DNA of 64,000 nucleotides from Clostridiales bacterium UBA5888 (GCA_002431965.1 DJEW01000039.1:38803-102802), one strand, 5' to 3'. Positions 1 through 8,752 are shown, counted from the first letter of the stretch. A program made the numbers and translations. The notes: generated by a model not told the origin, from the sequence alone.

Positions 1-669
1 GCGGGCAAAAGCACCATGCAGAACGCCATCTGCGGCACATGGCAGCCCGATGAAGGGCAGATCATCCTCGACGGCATCGACGTGACCTCCCTGCCGGAGC
101 ATAAGCGCGCCAAGTACCTCGGGCGCGTGTATCAGGACCCTATGATGGGCACGGCAGCCGGGATGCAGATAGAAGAAAACCTCGCTCTCGCGGCGCGGCG
201 CGGCAAGCCGAGAACCCTGCGCCCCATGATAACGCGCGATGAGCGCGAGAGCTACCGTCAGCTTCTTGAGGAGCTGGGGCTGGGGCTGGAATCACGCCTT
301 TCCACGAAAGTGGGTACGCTCTCCGGCGGGCAGCGTCAGGCGCTGACGCTGCTGATGGCAACGCTGCAAAGCCCGAAGCTGCTGCTGCTTGACGAGCACA
401 CCGCCGCGCTCGACCCCAAGACCGCCGCGCGCGTGATGGAGCTGACAGACAAGATCGTCAACGAGACGAAGCTCACAACGCTTATGATCACCCACAATAT
501 GCGCGACGCCATCAACTATGGCAACCGTCTTATCATGCTGCACGACGGGCGCGTCATTCTTGACATTTCCGGCGAGGACAAGGCAAGGCTCACCGTGCCG
601 GAGCTTCTGGAGATGTTCTCCAAGGCGAGCGGCAACGAATTTGCCGACGACCGCGCCATACTGTCGTAA
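1..669 (+). CDS. ABC transporter ATP-binding protein, 5' truncated
   Basis: The window opens inside the Walker A loop (A-G-K-S-T), so the start codon and first strand lie outside; 222 residues are visible. The ABC signature L-S-G-G-Q-R-Q, a Walker B ending L-L-L-L-D-E-H and the switch histidine in I-T-H-N are all present, so the ATPase should be active. The tail (Y-G-N-R-L-I-M-L-H-D-G-R) resembles the ATPase that partners ABC_sub_bind lipoproteins and a membrane permease (COG1101, TrpXYZ-type, often aromatic amino acid uptake). Those partners would be expected upstream of the window; that is inference. A bidirectional terminator follows the stop codon at once, so this is the last gene of its operon. 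Confidence 0.88.
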   Translation, partial: AGKSTMQNAICGTWQPDEGQIILDGIDVTSLPEHKRAKYLGRVYQDPMMGTAAGMQIEENLALAARRGKPRTLRPMITRDERESYRQLLEELGLGLESRLSTKVGTLSGGQRQALTLLMATLQSPKLLLLDEHTAALDPKTAARVMELTDKIVNETKLTTLMITHNMRDAINYGNRLIMLHDGRVILDISGEDKARLTVPELLEMFSKASGNEFADDRAILS

Positions 670-683
670 GGCTTTCAGAGTAT

Positions 684-717
684 AAAAAAAGAACCCCGGT
701 CGGGGTTCTTTTTTTTG
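684..717. terminator. Bidirectional intrinsic terminator
   Basis: An 8-bp stem (GAACCCCG, 691-698, with CGGGGTTC, 701-708) is flanked by a run of A on the left and a run of T on the right. It sits between the convergent ABC ATPase gene and the MacB-like gene and can stop transcription from both sides. Confidence 0.93.
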
Positions 718-725
718 CGGTATAT

Positions 726-1892
726 TCACGCCTCATGGCTGCCTTTGCCGTGCTTTTTTTCCCAGCGGCGGCGGCCCTGTACGCGGATCGCCTCCTCGGC
801 GTCGTCGCGCCAGCGGGGCAGCACGTCCTCTTCAAGCTTGCGCTTGCCGACGACGGCGTACTTCACGGCGTACACCAGCGCCGTCACGCACGGCAGCACC
901 AGCGCCGCCGCGCCAATGAGCAGCAGCAGCGCCGCCCTGTCCTCCACACCGCGCGCGGCGTTCTCCCAGTATGGGTATATCACGCCCCGCGTCTGCATGG
1001 AGCGCGTACCGAAGCCCTTTATGAGCTTCCACAGATTCTCCGTTTTAAAACGCTCGGTGTTATTGATGATCTCGCCGCGTCCGATGGGGAATTTCTCCTG
1101 CACTACGCCGACGGCGAAGTTTTTGACCGGGTTCGGCAGCACGACCTCATAGCACTGTATGCCGGTGGACGCGGACGCGGCGGAAGCCGCTGCCGCCGCA
1201 GTGCCGTCGCCCGCGGCGGCACTGTCCGCGCCAGAGGAAGAGTTGAGCGTGACCCATGCGTCGTAGGAAATGAATATCCCCATGCCGTCGGTATACGCCC
1301 TCTTCGTGGCAAAGTCCTGCTCGCGCTCGATAACGCCCGCAACCACGAACGGCACGCCGTTTATTTTGAACGTCATGCCCTGTATATCCGTTCCGCCGAA
1401 CAAAAGCCACGCGGTCTCCTCGTCGAGCAGCGCCCTGTCCTGCATGAGATCGTCGGCGGTGATGTAGCTGCCGCTGATGAGCGTTATGGGATGGAAGGAG
1501 AAAAACTCCCCGCCCACCGCCGTGGCGTATACATCGCCCTTGCCCAGCGCGCTCGACACGCTCACCTTGGCGCTGCAGCTCCATGCATCGGCGGTGAGCG
1601 CATCGTCGGTGTCAACGTCGAGCGCCGCCTCGTGCAGCTTCGTTGCCATCGCCTCGCGGAACGCGCCTATCTGACTGAGCGTGACCGTCTCATCGACAGG
1701 GATAAAGCAGCTGACCTGTACATACTCAATGTCGCTTCCGCCGCGCCAGCGCTCCGCCTCCAGCTGGCTCGGCAGCAGGCGCGAGAGCCGGTGTATGCCC
1801 AGAAAGCACCCCAGCGCCGCCAGCAGCAGCACAAGATCCGCGGCAAAGAGTATTAACTTTTTCTTTCCGAGCCTGCGGACAAATTCTTTCAT
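726..1892 (-). CDS. MacB-type periplasmic core domain protein with two TM helices
   Basis: 388 residues: an N-terminal membrane helix (about 14-33), a long extracytoplasmic domain resembling the MacB_PCD fold of ABC efflux permeases, and one C-terminal helix (about 340-362) followed by a basic tail. MacB/FtsX permeases carry three further C-terminal helices, so this is not a complete permease. It follows a HlyD-like adaptor gene in the same direction, which suggests a shared envelope or export role. The ATG at 1892 was chosen; a TTG at 1928 would overlap the upstream gene by 20 bases. Neither start has a well-spaced Shine-Dalgarno. A low-complexity Ala/Ser/Gly stretch lies near residues 220-240. 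No ATPase or full permease is adjacent. Confidence 0.65.
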   Translation of the reverse strand: MKEFVRRLGKKKLILFAADLVLLLAALGCFLGIHRLSRLLPSQLEAERWRGGSDIEYVQVSCFIPVDETVTLSQIGAFREAMATKLHEAALDVDTDDALTADAWSCSAKVSVSSALGKGDVYATAVGGEFFSFHPITLISGSYITADDLMQDRALLDEETAWLLFGGTDIQGMTFKINGVPFVVAGVIEREQDFATKRAYTDGMGIFISYDAWVTLNSSSGADSAAAGDGTAAAAASAASASTGIQCYEVVLPNPVKNFAVGVVQEKFPIGRGEIINNTERFKTENLWKLIKGFGTRSMQTRGVIYPYWENAARGVEDRAALLLLIGAAALVLPCVTALVYAVKYAVVGKRKLEEDVLPRWRDDAEEAIRVQGRRRWEKKHGKGSHEA

Positions 1893-1908
1893 ATGCTTTT
1901 CGTCAAAA

Positions 1909-3807
1909 TCAGTTCTCCGCGTCGGCAAGCCGCACCATGTCGCCGTTGGCGACCGGGGCGGAGGACGTGGTTATCACATAATCGCCGTTGCTGAGATCGG
2001 CGGTGACGGCGGAATTCGTGTCGTCCGCGGCGAGCACCTCAATTGCGACGCGCTTTGCAATATAGCGGTTGCCGAGGGGGGAGTTCTTCGCCGTCACGGC
2101 GAGCACGAAGCTGCCGTTGGAGTCGGTGCGGATGGCGCTGTTGGGGATGATGGTGTCGTAATTTGCGCTCTTCTGCCCGACGGAGAGCGTGACCTCCGAG
2201 CCGGAGGTTACGTCGCCCTCAAGGTCAAAGGTGAGGGTCTTGTTGGTCATGGGGTTTTTCTTGTCGGTCTGGATGGTGGCAAGCGTCGCGACTATCTTGT
2301 TGCCCCAGTAGTAGTTGCTTATCGTCGCCGTGTCGCCGACGTGCAGGCGCTTTGCCTGATCGTTCGTGACGGAGAAGCTGACGGTGTAGCCCTGATCGGG
2401 CACCTCGATGGAGGCGAGGATGTCGTCCTTGACGACGCTGTCGCCCGCGGTGCAGTTGACCTCCGTCACCGTGCCGGAGACATTGGCGGTGATGGTGTTC
2501 TCATCGCCCTCGCCGCTGAGCTTCTTTATCTTCTCCTGCTGGCGCTTTATCTTGTTGGAGATAGAGGAAAGCCCGGCAGAGGCGGAGGCAATGGAGCGAT
2601 CCTGCTGTGCCGCAGCCATGTTAAGCGCAGCCATGCTTGCATTATATGCTTCTATTGCCTGATCTCTCTTCTCCCGTAGTTCGTTCAACCCGGAAGAATC
2701 AACGCCGTAGGTTTTAAGCTGCGTCTCTATCGCCTTGAGTTTTAATTGCTGCGTACTTACAAAATATTGCAAACCGGTAATATAATTCAGTCTGGCAGCC
2801 GCTACCTGAAGAGTTATTGCGCTGCCATTTTTATCTATGCCCTTTAATTCTTCAATTTGCTCATTTTTCAGATCGTTTTCCTTTTTAACCAGTTCTTGCC
2901 ACGCATTGTATGCCTTTTTTACTTCTTCTTCTGTTGGAACTTTTTCCTCTCCCGCCTGTGTACCAACTGTGACAAAGGGTCTGAACAGAGTGCCTTGTGC
3001 TAATTCAGTCGAAGAATTGACCTCTGTGCTTTCAACTTTTTCTTTCTCGCCGTCTTGCTTATTTTCAGCAGTGCCAGTTCCAGTTCCAGTGCCCGATGTT
3101 CCGCCGGGCGGCGTTGGAGTTGGCTCAGGTGTTGGTGTCACTAATATCTGGCTTGTGTATTCTGCGTATACCTTATTGTAATAACTTTCTGCCTCCGCCA
3201 CTTGTCCTGCTATCAGGGAAAGCACGAGCTGCTGTGCCTCAAGCTGCTGATTTGCGGTGGCAACATTCTGCTCTACTGCCTGTTTTTCTTTTAATAAATC
3301 TTGGACTTCCTTAGAAGAACCCGCGTTTTCATATTCCTTGCTTGCATCGTCATATGCCTTTTCCGCCGCTGTCATGGCTCTTCTCGCCTGCTCTACGGCA
3401 TTGCGCTCAGTAACAAAGCTGTCCGCCAGCGGCACGCTCAGTGCCGACTGCGCGTACTGGGTCTGCAGATCTTCCAGCGCTATCATCGCTTCCTCAAGCT
3501 CTGTTGAGTCCGCCGCGCCCAGCACGAACAGCACGTCCCCCGCGTTGACCTCCTGCCCCGCCTTCACCGCGACCTTGCCGATGGTCATGTTGGACTTCGC
3601 CTTGACCTTGTGGTTGCCGACGGCGGTGACCGTGCCCGTGCCGCGCACCTTGGCGGTTATCGTGCCGTTGGAGACCATGCTCGTGGCGACCTCGGGCAGG
3701 GAATGGTTCATGATGGTGTTGGAAAAGAAGGTGAGCAGAAGCAGCACCACCAGAAACACTATCGCCGCATCCTTGACCCATGCTCTGTTTTTCGGTTTTG
3801 TTTCCAT
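1909..3807 (-). CDS. HlyD-family (membrane fusion) adaptor protein
   Basis: 632 residues. A single N-terminal helix (about 11-31) is followed by a lipoyl-like half motif (V-K-A-G-Q-E-V-N-A-G-D-V-L-F), a very long coiled-coil hairpin broken by a Pro/Thr/Gly-rich linker (P-T-P-E-P-T-P-T-P-P), a second lipoyl half (V-N-C-T-A-G-D-S-V-V-K-D) and a beta-barrel adaptor domain. This is the architecture of YknX/HlyD-type periplasmic adaptors, which couple a membrane transporter to an export path. The ATG at 3807 has GAGG about seven bases upstream; open frame beyond it overlaps the permease gene and is spurious. The gene lies 35 bp after the sugar permease gene and just before the MacB-like protein. 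The coiled-coil region (about 2640-3420) is much more AT-rich than either flank, which points to a mosaic gene. Confidence 0.85.
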   Translation of the reverse strand: METKPKNRAWVKDAAIVFLVVLLLLTFFSNTIMNHSLPEVATSMVSNGTITAKVRGTGTVTAVGNHKVKAKSNMTIGKVAVKAGQEVNAGDVLFVLGAADSTELEEAMIALEDLQTQYAQSALSVPLADSFVTERNAVEQARRAMTAAEKAYDDASKEYENAGSSKEVQDLLKEKQAVEQNVATANQQLEAQQLVLSLIAGQVAEAESYYNKVYAEYTSQILVTPTPEPTPTPPGGTSGTGTGTGTAENKQDGEKEKVESTEVNSSTELAQGTLFRPFVTVGTQAGEEKVPTEEEVKKAYNAWQELVKKENDLKNEQIEELKGIDKNGSAITLQVAAARLNYITGLQYFVSTQQLKLKAIETQLKTYGVDSSGLNELREKRDQAIEAYNASMAALNMAAAQQDRSIASASAGLSSISNKIKRQQEKIKKLSGEGDENTITANVSGTVTEVNCTAGDSVVKDDILASIEVPDQGYTVSFSVTNDQAKRLHVGDTATISNYYWGNKIVATLATIQTDKKNPMTNKTLTFDLEGDVTSGSEVTLSVGQKSANYDTIIPNSAIRTDSNGSFVLAVTAKNSPLGNRYIAKRVAIEVLAADDTNSAVTADLSNGDYVITTSSAPVANGDMVRLADAEN

Positions 3808-3842
3808 TTCTATACCTCGCTTATTGCTGCGTATCTCTGTCC

Positions 3843-4718
3843 TCAGCCCTTGACGCTGCCGGAGTTGGCAATACCCTCGACAAGGTACTCCTCCCCATGC
3901 AAGAACAAAAGCAGCGTCGGGATCATGTACACCGTTGCCATTGCAAACGCCAGCCCTATCTCGCCGGAGTTTATCGACGAGAGGAACACGCTCAGCGGCT
4001 GCTTGTCCGCATCGTCGAGCAGGATAAGCGGCTGCTCGACCATGTTCCAGTAATCTATAAACACAAGTATCGCTATCGAATACAGCGCCGAGCGGCACTG
4101 CGGAAGGCATATCTTCGTGAATATATCCCACTCGCCCGCGCCGTCCACCTTTGCCGCCTCGATGAGCGCATACGGAATGCGCCGCATGAACTTTGTCAGC
4201 AAAAACACGGAAAACGGCGCGAACATGCCCGGCAGGATGATCGCCCAGCGCGTGTTCAGAAGCCCCAGCCAATCGCTGACAAGGTAGTTGGGGACGAGCG
4301 TCACCTGATACGGCATGAGCATCAGAATGACGTAAAAGAAAAATATCCCGCTTCTCACCCTGCCGCGCCAGCGCGTGAACGAATACGCCGCAACGGAGGC
4401 GATGCCCACCTGCAAAATAACGATGGGCACGACAAGGATAATGCTGTTCCAGAATTTCAGCAGATACTCCGGGGATTTTATAAGACCCGTGATATACTGA
4501 GAGAGCGTCACCTTATCCGGGATGAACTTGAGATTGACCGTCTTGGAGACGTAGCCGCCGGACGTCGTGGAAAAGATCATGCCGTAATTTGCCTTTATCT
4601 CCGACTCGGACATGAAAGAATTCGTGATCGTCAGCACCGTCGGCAAAAGAAAGAGCACCGCAAAAACAAGGCACAGCAGAAACATCACGCCGCGGCTGAA
4701 ATAGCGTTTTTTCTTCAT
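3843..4718 (-). CDS. Carbohydrate ABC transporter permease (MalG/LacG type)
   Basis: 291 residues with six predicted membrane helices and the cytoplasmic EAA loop (E-A-A-K-V-D-G-A-G-E-W-D-I-F) that docks onto the ATPase. It is the second permease of a CUT1 sugar importer; its ATG overlaps the stop of the upstream permease (ATGA), so the two are translationally coupled. The binding protein is encoded upstream at 5832-8387. No dedicated ATPase is present, as is common for CUT1 systems that share an MsmK-type ATPase encoded elsewhere. The substrate cannot be read from sequence. Confidence 0.93.
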   Translation of the reverse strand: MKKKRYFSRGVMFLLCLVFAVLFLLPTVLTITNSFMSESEIKANYGMIFSTTSGGYVSKTVNLKFIPDKVTLSQYITGLIKSPEYLLKFWNSIILVVPIVILQVGIASVAAYSFTRWRGRVRSGIFFFYVILMLMPYQVTLVPNYLVSDWLGLLNTRWAIILPGMFAPFSVFLLTKFMRRIPYALIEAAKVDGAGEWDIFTKICLPQCRSALYSIAILVFIDYWNMVEQPLILLDDADKQPLSVFLSSINSGEIGLAFAMATVYMIPTLLLFLHGEEYLVEGIANSGSVKG

Positions 4719-5602
4719 CCCTCCACGTCCTTTCCGAACCAGTCCTCCGCCTTGAACAAAAGGGCGATCAGCAGCACCATCACAAGCGCCATCACGACTG
4801 CCGCGGCGGAGAGCTTCTGATAATCCAGTGACTTGAAGGTGTTGTTCATAAAGTGCTGGAGCATATAAAGCGTCTCATAAGGGTAATCCCCGGTGAGAAG
4901 ATACACCTCACGGAAGACCTTGAACGAGTTGATGAGCGAGAGGATGGTGACAAAAAGCACCGTCGGCGAGAGGTAGCGCAGCTTTATGGCGAAGAATTTA
5001 TACGCCTCGCTCGCGCCCTCAACGTCCGCGACCTCAAGAAGCTCCTTGGGGATGTTCGCCAGCCCCGCCATGAAAAGTATCATGAAATAGCCGAGGTTTT
5101 TCCACAGAAAGAGGATGACGACGACCGCCTGACTGTGATCTGACTGAAGCCAGTCTATCTTATCTGCGCCGAAGAGCATCAAAAACTCATTCACCGTGCC
5201 GTTGAAGTTGAAAAGCACCTGCCATATCAGCACGACCGACGCCACCGGCACCATCATCGGGCTGAGAAAGAACGTGCGGAACTGCGACTTCATCGGGATG
5301 CGGCATTCCAGCATCAGTGCCAGCCCCAGCGACAGCACCACCGCCAGCGGCACCGCCCACGCGGAAAATGTGAGCGTATTCTTTGCGGCGAGGAGGAACG
5401 CGGAGTTGTCAAAAAGCTTGACAAAGTTCTCGAGAAACACAAAATTGCGCGAGCCGACCCCATCGATGACAGAATAGTACACCACCACGCCGAACGGCAC
5501 GATGAAAAACACCGCCACGCCCAGAAGGCTCGGCGAGAGGAAGCACATGCTCTGCAAAAAGTCCTTACCCTTTTCATTCAGTTGTAGTTTGCGACTTTTC
5601 AT
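4715..5602 (-). CDS. Sugar ABC transporter permease (MalF/UgpA type)
   Basis: 295 residues with about six membrane helices; the EAA loop reads E-V-A-D-V-E-G-A-S-E-A-Y-K-F-F. It is the first permease of the CUT1 pair and overlaps the second by 4 bp. A good promoter of its own lies 55 bases upstream (-10 at 5657-5662), and a hairpin separates it from the binding-protein gene, so the permeases can be expressed at a different level from the binding protein. The leader contains a 10-bp palindrome (CAGACGTCTG, 5617-5626) of unknown role. Confidence 0.93.
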   Translation of the reverse strand: MKSRKLQLNEKGKDFLQSMCFLSPSLLGVAVFFIVPFGVVVYYSVIDGVGSRNFVFLENFVKLFDNSAFLLAAKNTLTFSAWAVPLAVVLSLGLALMLECRIPMKSQFRTFFLSPMMVPVASVVLIWQVLFNFNGTVNEFLMLFGADKIDWLQSDHSQAVVVILFLWKNLGYFMILFMAGLANIPKELLEVADVEGASEAYKFFAIKLRYLSPTVLFVTILSLINSFKVFREVYLLTGDYPYETLYMLQHFMNNTFKSLDYQKLSAAAVVMALVMVLLIALLFKAEDWFGKDVEG

Positions 5603-5656
5603 ACCGAATCATCCAGACGTCTGCCTGCCAGATATTGATCGAAATTTACGCTATAT

Positions 5657-5685
5657 ATTGTACAACACAAGGCAGAATATTTCAA
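5657..5685 (-). promoter_or_regulatory. Sigma-A promoter of the sugar permease genes
   Basis: Reading leftward, TTGAAA (5680-5685), a 17-bp spacer and TACAAT (5657-5662) form a near-consensus promoter for the permease/HlyD/MacB part of the cluster. Confidence 0.75.
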
Positions 5686-5723
5686 TATGTATAATTCCTG
5701 CCAAGGTTTAATCCTCGTTTAAA

Positions 5724-5751
5724 ATGGGGCGCGTTCGGAAACGCGCCCCAT
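5724..5751 (-). terminator. Hairpin between binding-protein and permease genes
   Basis: A perfect 12-bp stem (ATGGGGCGCGTT, 5724-5735, with 5740-5751) and a four-base loop are followed in the minus direction by only four T. It can act as a partial terminator or as a 3' stabiliser of the abundant binding-protein message. Confidence 0.7.
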
Positions 5752-5831
5752 ATACGTTTTTGCTTTTTCAGCGGCAGCGCCGCTGTGCGGTGTAATCCCG
5801 CGTCAGCCTGAGCGAGGGTCTGCCCGCTCGC

Positions 5832-8387
5832 TTACCGCTGCTCGTTGACGTAGATATTCGCCTTGCTCTGCACGAGCTTTGCCACGTCCTCGGCGGTCTT
5901 CTGCCCTGAGAAGTACGCCTGCGACTGCTCCTTGACAATGTCAAATATCGCATCGGAGCTGAAATCATAAAGTGCGGTGGTGGAGGTGATGACGGAGTAC
6001 AGCTCGTCCGCCTGCTCCTGCGTGAGGGCGTAGAAGTCTATCACGCCGTTTGCCGTGCCGAAGCTCATACGCGCCAGGGGGATCTTGTTGCCGTCCTCGT
6101 CGAGCTTATAGTTGCCGTTTGCATCCTTTTCGTACTCGGGCGTCATGGCTTTCTTTATGCGCTCGTTATATGCGCTGATATTGGAGGGGATGCTGTAAGC
6201 ATTGGCCTCGTCCATCTGGTATTTTTCAGTGAAGAACTGCCTGAGGAACTCCCACGCGACGTCCTGATGCTCGCTCTTGGCGGAGATGGCATAGCCCGAG
6301 TCGATGCTGATGAGGTTGCCGGGCGTGCCGTCTGCGGTCGGATAGCCGATATACGTGGCGTCGCCGCCGAAGTACGAGTCATTATAGAACACGCTCTCGA
6401 TGGAGTAGATGCTGCCCTGCATGAGCATCTGCCGCCCCTCGGCTATACGGGTCTGGGTGTCGTCCTCGGCGGTGTACTCGTAGTTTTCATAATCGAAGCT
6501 CTCCGGGAACTGCGCGGCAAACGCCAGCAGCTCGGCAAACTCTTCGCTGTCGAAATTGCACTCGCCCGTGCTCCAGTTGACAAAGTCCTTCATGTCAAGG
6601 CTCAGGCAGGTGCGCAGTATATCGTCGCGCGTGGTGTACACATCGAACGCTTCGCAGCCCTCCGGCATGGAGGCGAGCGCGGCGTTGAACTCGTCATACG
6701 TCCAGCCCGGCTCCTCGCCGACGACGGACGCCGCGCCTATCACGGTGATAAGCCCGAAGCTGGACACGGTGGAGTAAAGCCCGCCGTTCACCTCAAGCGC
6801 CGCAAGCACGTTGGGGAAGAAATCCTCCCTGCCGAACTCGCTGTCCGCATCTATGAGCGGATAGAGATCCGCCAGCAGCCCCTTGGAGGCAAGCTGGTTG
6901 TACGGCATGCCGTTGAGGTCGATGATGTCTGGGACATTGCCGGCAAGCAGCTCGGTGGTGAGCTTGGTCTGCCCGGCGGAGTAGTCGTCCTCGGTGTTGA
7001 ACTCGGAATAATCCTTGACGACGATGCGGTAATTATCGTTCTTGCGGTTGAAGGAGACGATCTGGTCGCGCACCTCCCAGCCGAGGTACTGCGTTGCGAG
7101 GGTTATCTCCTCCTTGTGCGGCACGCTGTCGTACGGCACAAGGCTTATCGTTGCAAGGGTGACGGTATAGGTCCCGTTGACGTTGTCATAGTCGTTTATG
7201 ACGGTGATGATGCTGCCGTCGCCGCGCACCTGAATGCTGGAGGCGTTATCGCCGTTGATGTCGCAGTTTATCCAGTTGAAGAGCTTGACGTTTTCCTTCG
7301 TGTCGAACTTATAGCCGTAGAAATTGACGCCGTTGGTGTAATAAACGTCATAGTCCCCGCCGCCGGCGGTCAGGCTGTACGCGCCCGTGGGAAGGGTCAG
7401 CGCTTCGCCGAAGGTCTTGCTCTCAACGTCTATCGGGCGCAGCTGCATTCCCTCTTCGCCCCACATCGTTGCGGCAACACGTCCGTCGCCGAGGCGGACG
7501 AGCGAGTCGATATATCCGCCGTCACCGTTCGGGATCGTGGCTGTGACGGTGCCGTCGAGCGCGATGATGTAAACGCCCGCGTCACCGGGGATGAAAACGT
7601 TGTCGTTTTCGTCAACAATTATGCTGTAGGTGTAAAGCCCTGCGCTATCCGCATCATCCCCAAGCTCGATCTTTGCCGTGCTCAGCTCGTTGCCGTCCTT
7701 GTCGAGCGCGCGGATGTAGTATGCGTTTTCATACTGGGTGTAGTTATAGTACTCATCGTCGGTCGTGGTGAGGTCGTCCGGACCGTCGTACCAGGAGGCG
7801 TAGGTGTTCTCGACGAGGATGAGCTTGCCCTCAGAGCCTGCGCCCATTCCGGAAATGTCCGAGCCGGAGTAGTAGTCGCGGAGCTTTGAGGTGTCAACGG
7901 AAGCGGCGTCGATCTCCGCCGCCTGCTCGGCTGCCGCCGCGGCGGTCTCGGTCGTCGTGACAGCCTCTGCGGGCACGGCCTCGGCAGTGTCGCCGTCGGG
8001 CACGACGCCGACGGTGTCGCCCATGGGCTTATAGTTTACAAGCTCGCTCACCGTGCCGGAAAAATCGACAAAGTAGAGCTTGTTCTGGTAAATGTCGTAC
8101 TCGCCGTCGTAGCTGGCGGGCTCGTCCTCCGGGTGCTCGCGCTCGCCGACCTTTTCATAGCTTGTGGCATAAAAGCCGTTGTCGGTGTAAAGCCGGGGGT
8201 TGAGATACTGCTTGCTGTCGGAGATTATTTCGTTGAATTCGGTGTTGTAGACGTACTCCGGGGTCTCCTCGTCAGTGCCGGATGTGCCGCCGGCGCTGTC
8301 TTTTGTGCCGCTGCTGCCGCAGGCAGCGAGCGACAGAGCCATCACCAGTGCGAGCAGCGCCGCCGTGAGTCTCTTGATCTTCTTCAT
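5832..8387 (-). CDS. Extracellular sugar-binding lipoprotein fused to a propeller-like domain
   Basis: 851 residues. A lipoprotein signal ends at L-A-A-C-G. Residues about 30-440 form repeated beta-rich units (for example D-E-N-D-N-V-F-I-P-G-D and L-V-R-L-G-D-G-R-V-A-A) like a secreted propeller. The rest is a family 1 solute-binding domain (G-W-E-V-R-D-Q-I-V-S-F-N, then L-L-A-G-N-V-P-D-I-I-D-L). It feeds the two CUT1 permeases downstream. Typical binding proteins of this class are 400-550 residues, so the N-terminal half is extra; it may dock onto a polysaccharide or another surface protein (inference). The ATG at 8387 has a strong GGAGGA Shine-Dalgarno. The gene has a long leader and a strong promoter overlapping a possible operator. 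Confidence 0.85.
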   Translation of the reverse strand: MKKIKRLTAALLALVMALSLAACGSSGTKDSAGGTSGTDEETPEYVYNTEFNEIISDSKQYLNPRLYTDNGFYATSYEKVGEREHPEDEPASYDGEYDIYQNKLYFVDFSGTVSELVNYKPMGDTVGVVPDGDTAEAVPAEAVTTTETAAAAAEQAAEIDAASVDTSKLRDYYSGSDISGMGAGSEGKLILVENTYASWYDGPDDLTTTDDEYYNYTQYENAYYIRALDKDGNELSTAKIELGDDADSAGLYTYSIIVDENDNVFIPGDAGVYIIALDGTVTATIPNGDGGYIDSLVRLGDGRVAATMWGEEGMQLRPIDVESKTFGEALTLPTGAYSLTAGGGDYDVYYTNGVNFYGYKFDTKENVKLFNWINCDINGDNASSIQVRGDGSIITVINDYDNVNGTYTVTLATISLVPYDSVPHKEEITLATQYLGWEVRDQIVSFNRKNDNYRIVVKDYSEFNTEDDYSAGQTKLTTELLAGNVPDIIDLNGMPYNQLASKGLLADLYPLIDADSEFGREDFFPNVLAALEVNGGLYSTVSSFGLITVIGAASVVGEEPGWTYDEFNAALASMPEGCEAFDVYTTRDDILRTCLSLDMKDFVNWSTGECNFDSEEFAELLAFAAQFPESFDYENYEYTAEDDTQTRIAEGRQMLMQGSIYSIESVFYNDSYFGGDATYIGYPTADGTPGNLISIDSGYAISAKSEHQDVAWEFLRQFFTEKYQMDEANAYSIPSNISAYNERIKKAMTPEYEKDANGNYKLDEDGNKIPLARMSFGTANGVIDFYALTQEQADELYSVITSTTALYDFSSDAIFDIVKEQSQAYFSGQKTAEDVAKLVQSKANIYVNEQR

Positions 8388-8630
8388 CGTTCTGTCCTCC
8401 TTGGTGTTTTTCACTTATCTCATGATGCGCCATGCGCGGGGGTATTTATACATCACCCGGGCATTATTCTGCCCTTTCCTTATTGTAGACGCATATGGCA
8501 GGAAAAAGTTCTCCTTTTGTGCGAGATTATGCGAAAATTTTTCCCGCTGAATTTGCCCTGCAGCCGCCTTTAATCAGATACGCGCGCATCTGCGCGCGGG
8601 CACTCTTTTCCTTGCCGCCGCAAGGCTTCC

Positions 8631-8653
8631 CTGTACTAATCAATATAGTACAG
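8631..8653. promoter_or_regulatory. 23-bp inverted repeat, candidate operator
   Basis: CTGTACTA (8631-8638), seven spacer bases and TAGTACAG (8646-8653) are perfect reverse complements. The repeat covers the predicted transcription start of the sugar-binding protein promoter, the usual place for a repressor site. The spacing suits a dimeric GntR- or LacI-type regulator; the regulator is not identified and none is encoded beside it. Confidence 0.6.
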
Positions 8654-8657
8654 TCGC

Positions 8658-8686
8658 AGTATACCGCGCCGCAGCGTGCTTGTCAA
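8658..8686 (-). promoter_or_regulatory. Strong sigma-A promoter of the sugar-binding protein gene
   Basis: TTGACA (8681-8686), a 17-bp spacer and TATACT (8658-8663) on the minus strand. The predicted start near 8651 gives a leader of about 264 nt. The stretch 8388-8752 otherwise holds the operator, the terminator of the preceding operon and no gene that I can support. Confidence 0.85.
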
Positions 8687-8693
8687 CCAAAAT

Positions 8694-8716
8694 CGCCGCG
8701 GTCATGCGCCGCGGCG
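8694..8716 (-). terminator. Terminator of the cvpA-to-DUF523 operon
   Basis: CGCCGCGG and CCGCGGCG (8-bp stem, 7-base loop) are followed leftward by ATTTTGGTT. The T tract is short, but the site lies between the DUF523 stop and the next promoter. Confidence 0.6.
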
Positions 8717-8752
8717 GTCATGGTTTACACATTGTCAATAATTCGCGCCGTT

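Noticed and set aside
3808..4272. N-terminal extension of the HlyD-like gene
   Set aside because: It overlaps the sugar permease gene and lacks a ribosome site; the ATG at 3807 starts a normal anchor helix with GAGG upstream.
6267..7889. Plus-strand open frame opposite the propeller-fused binding protein
   Set aside because: Antisense shadow with low-complexity valine- and alanine-rich translation.
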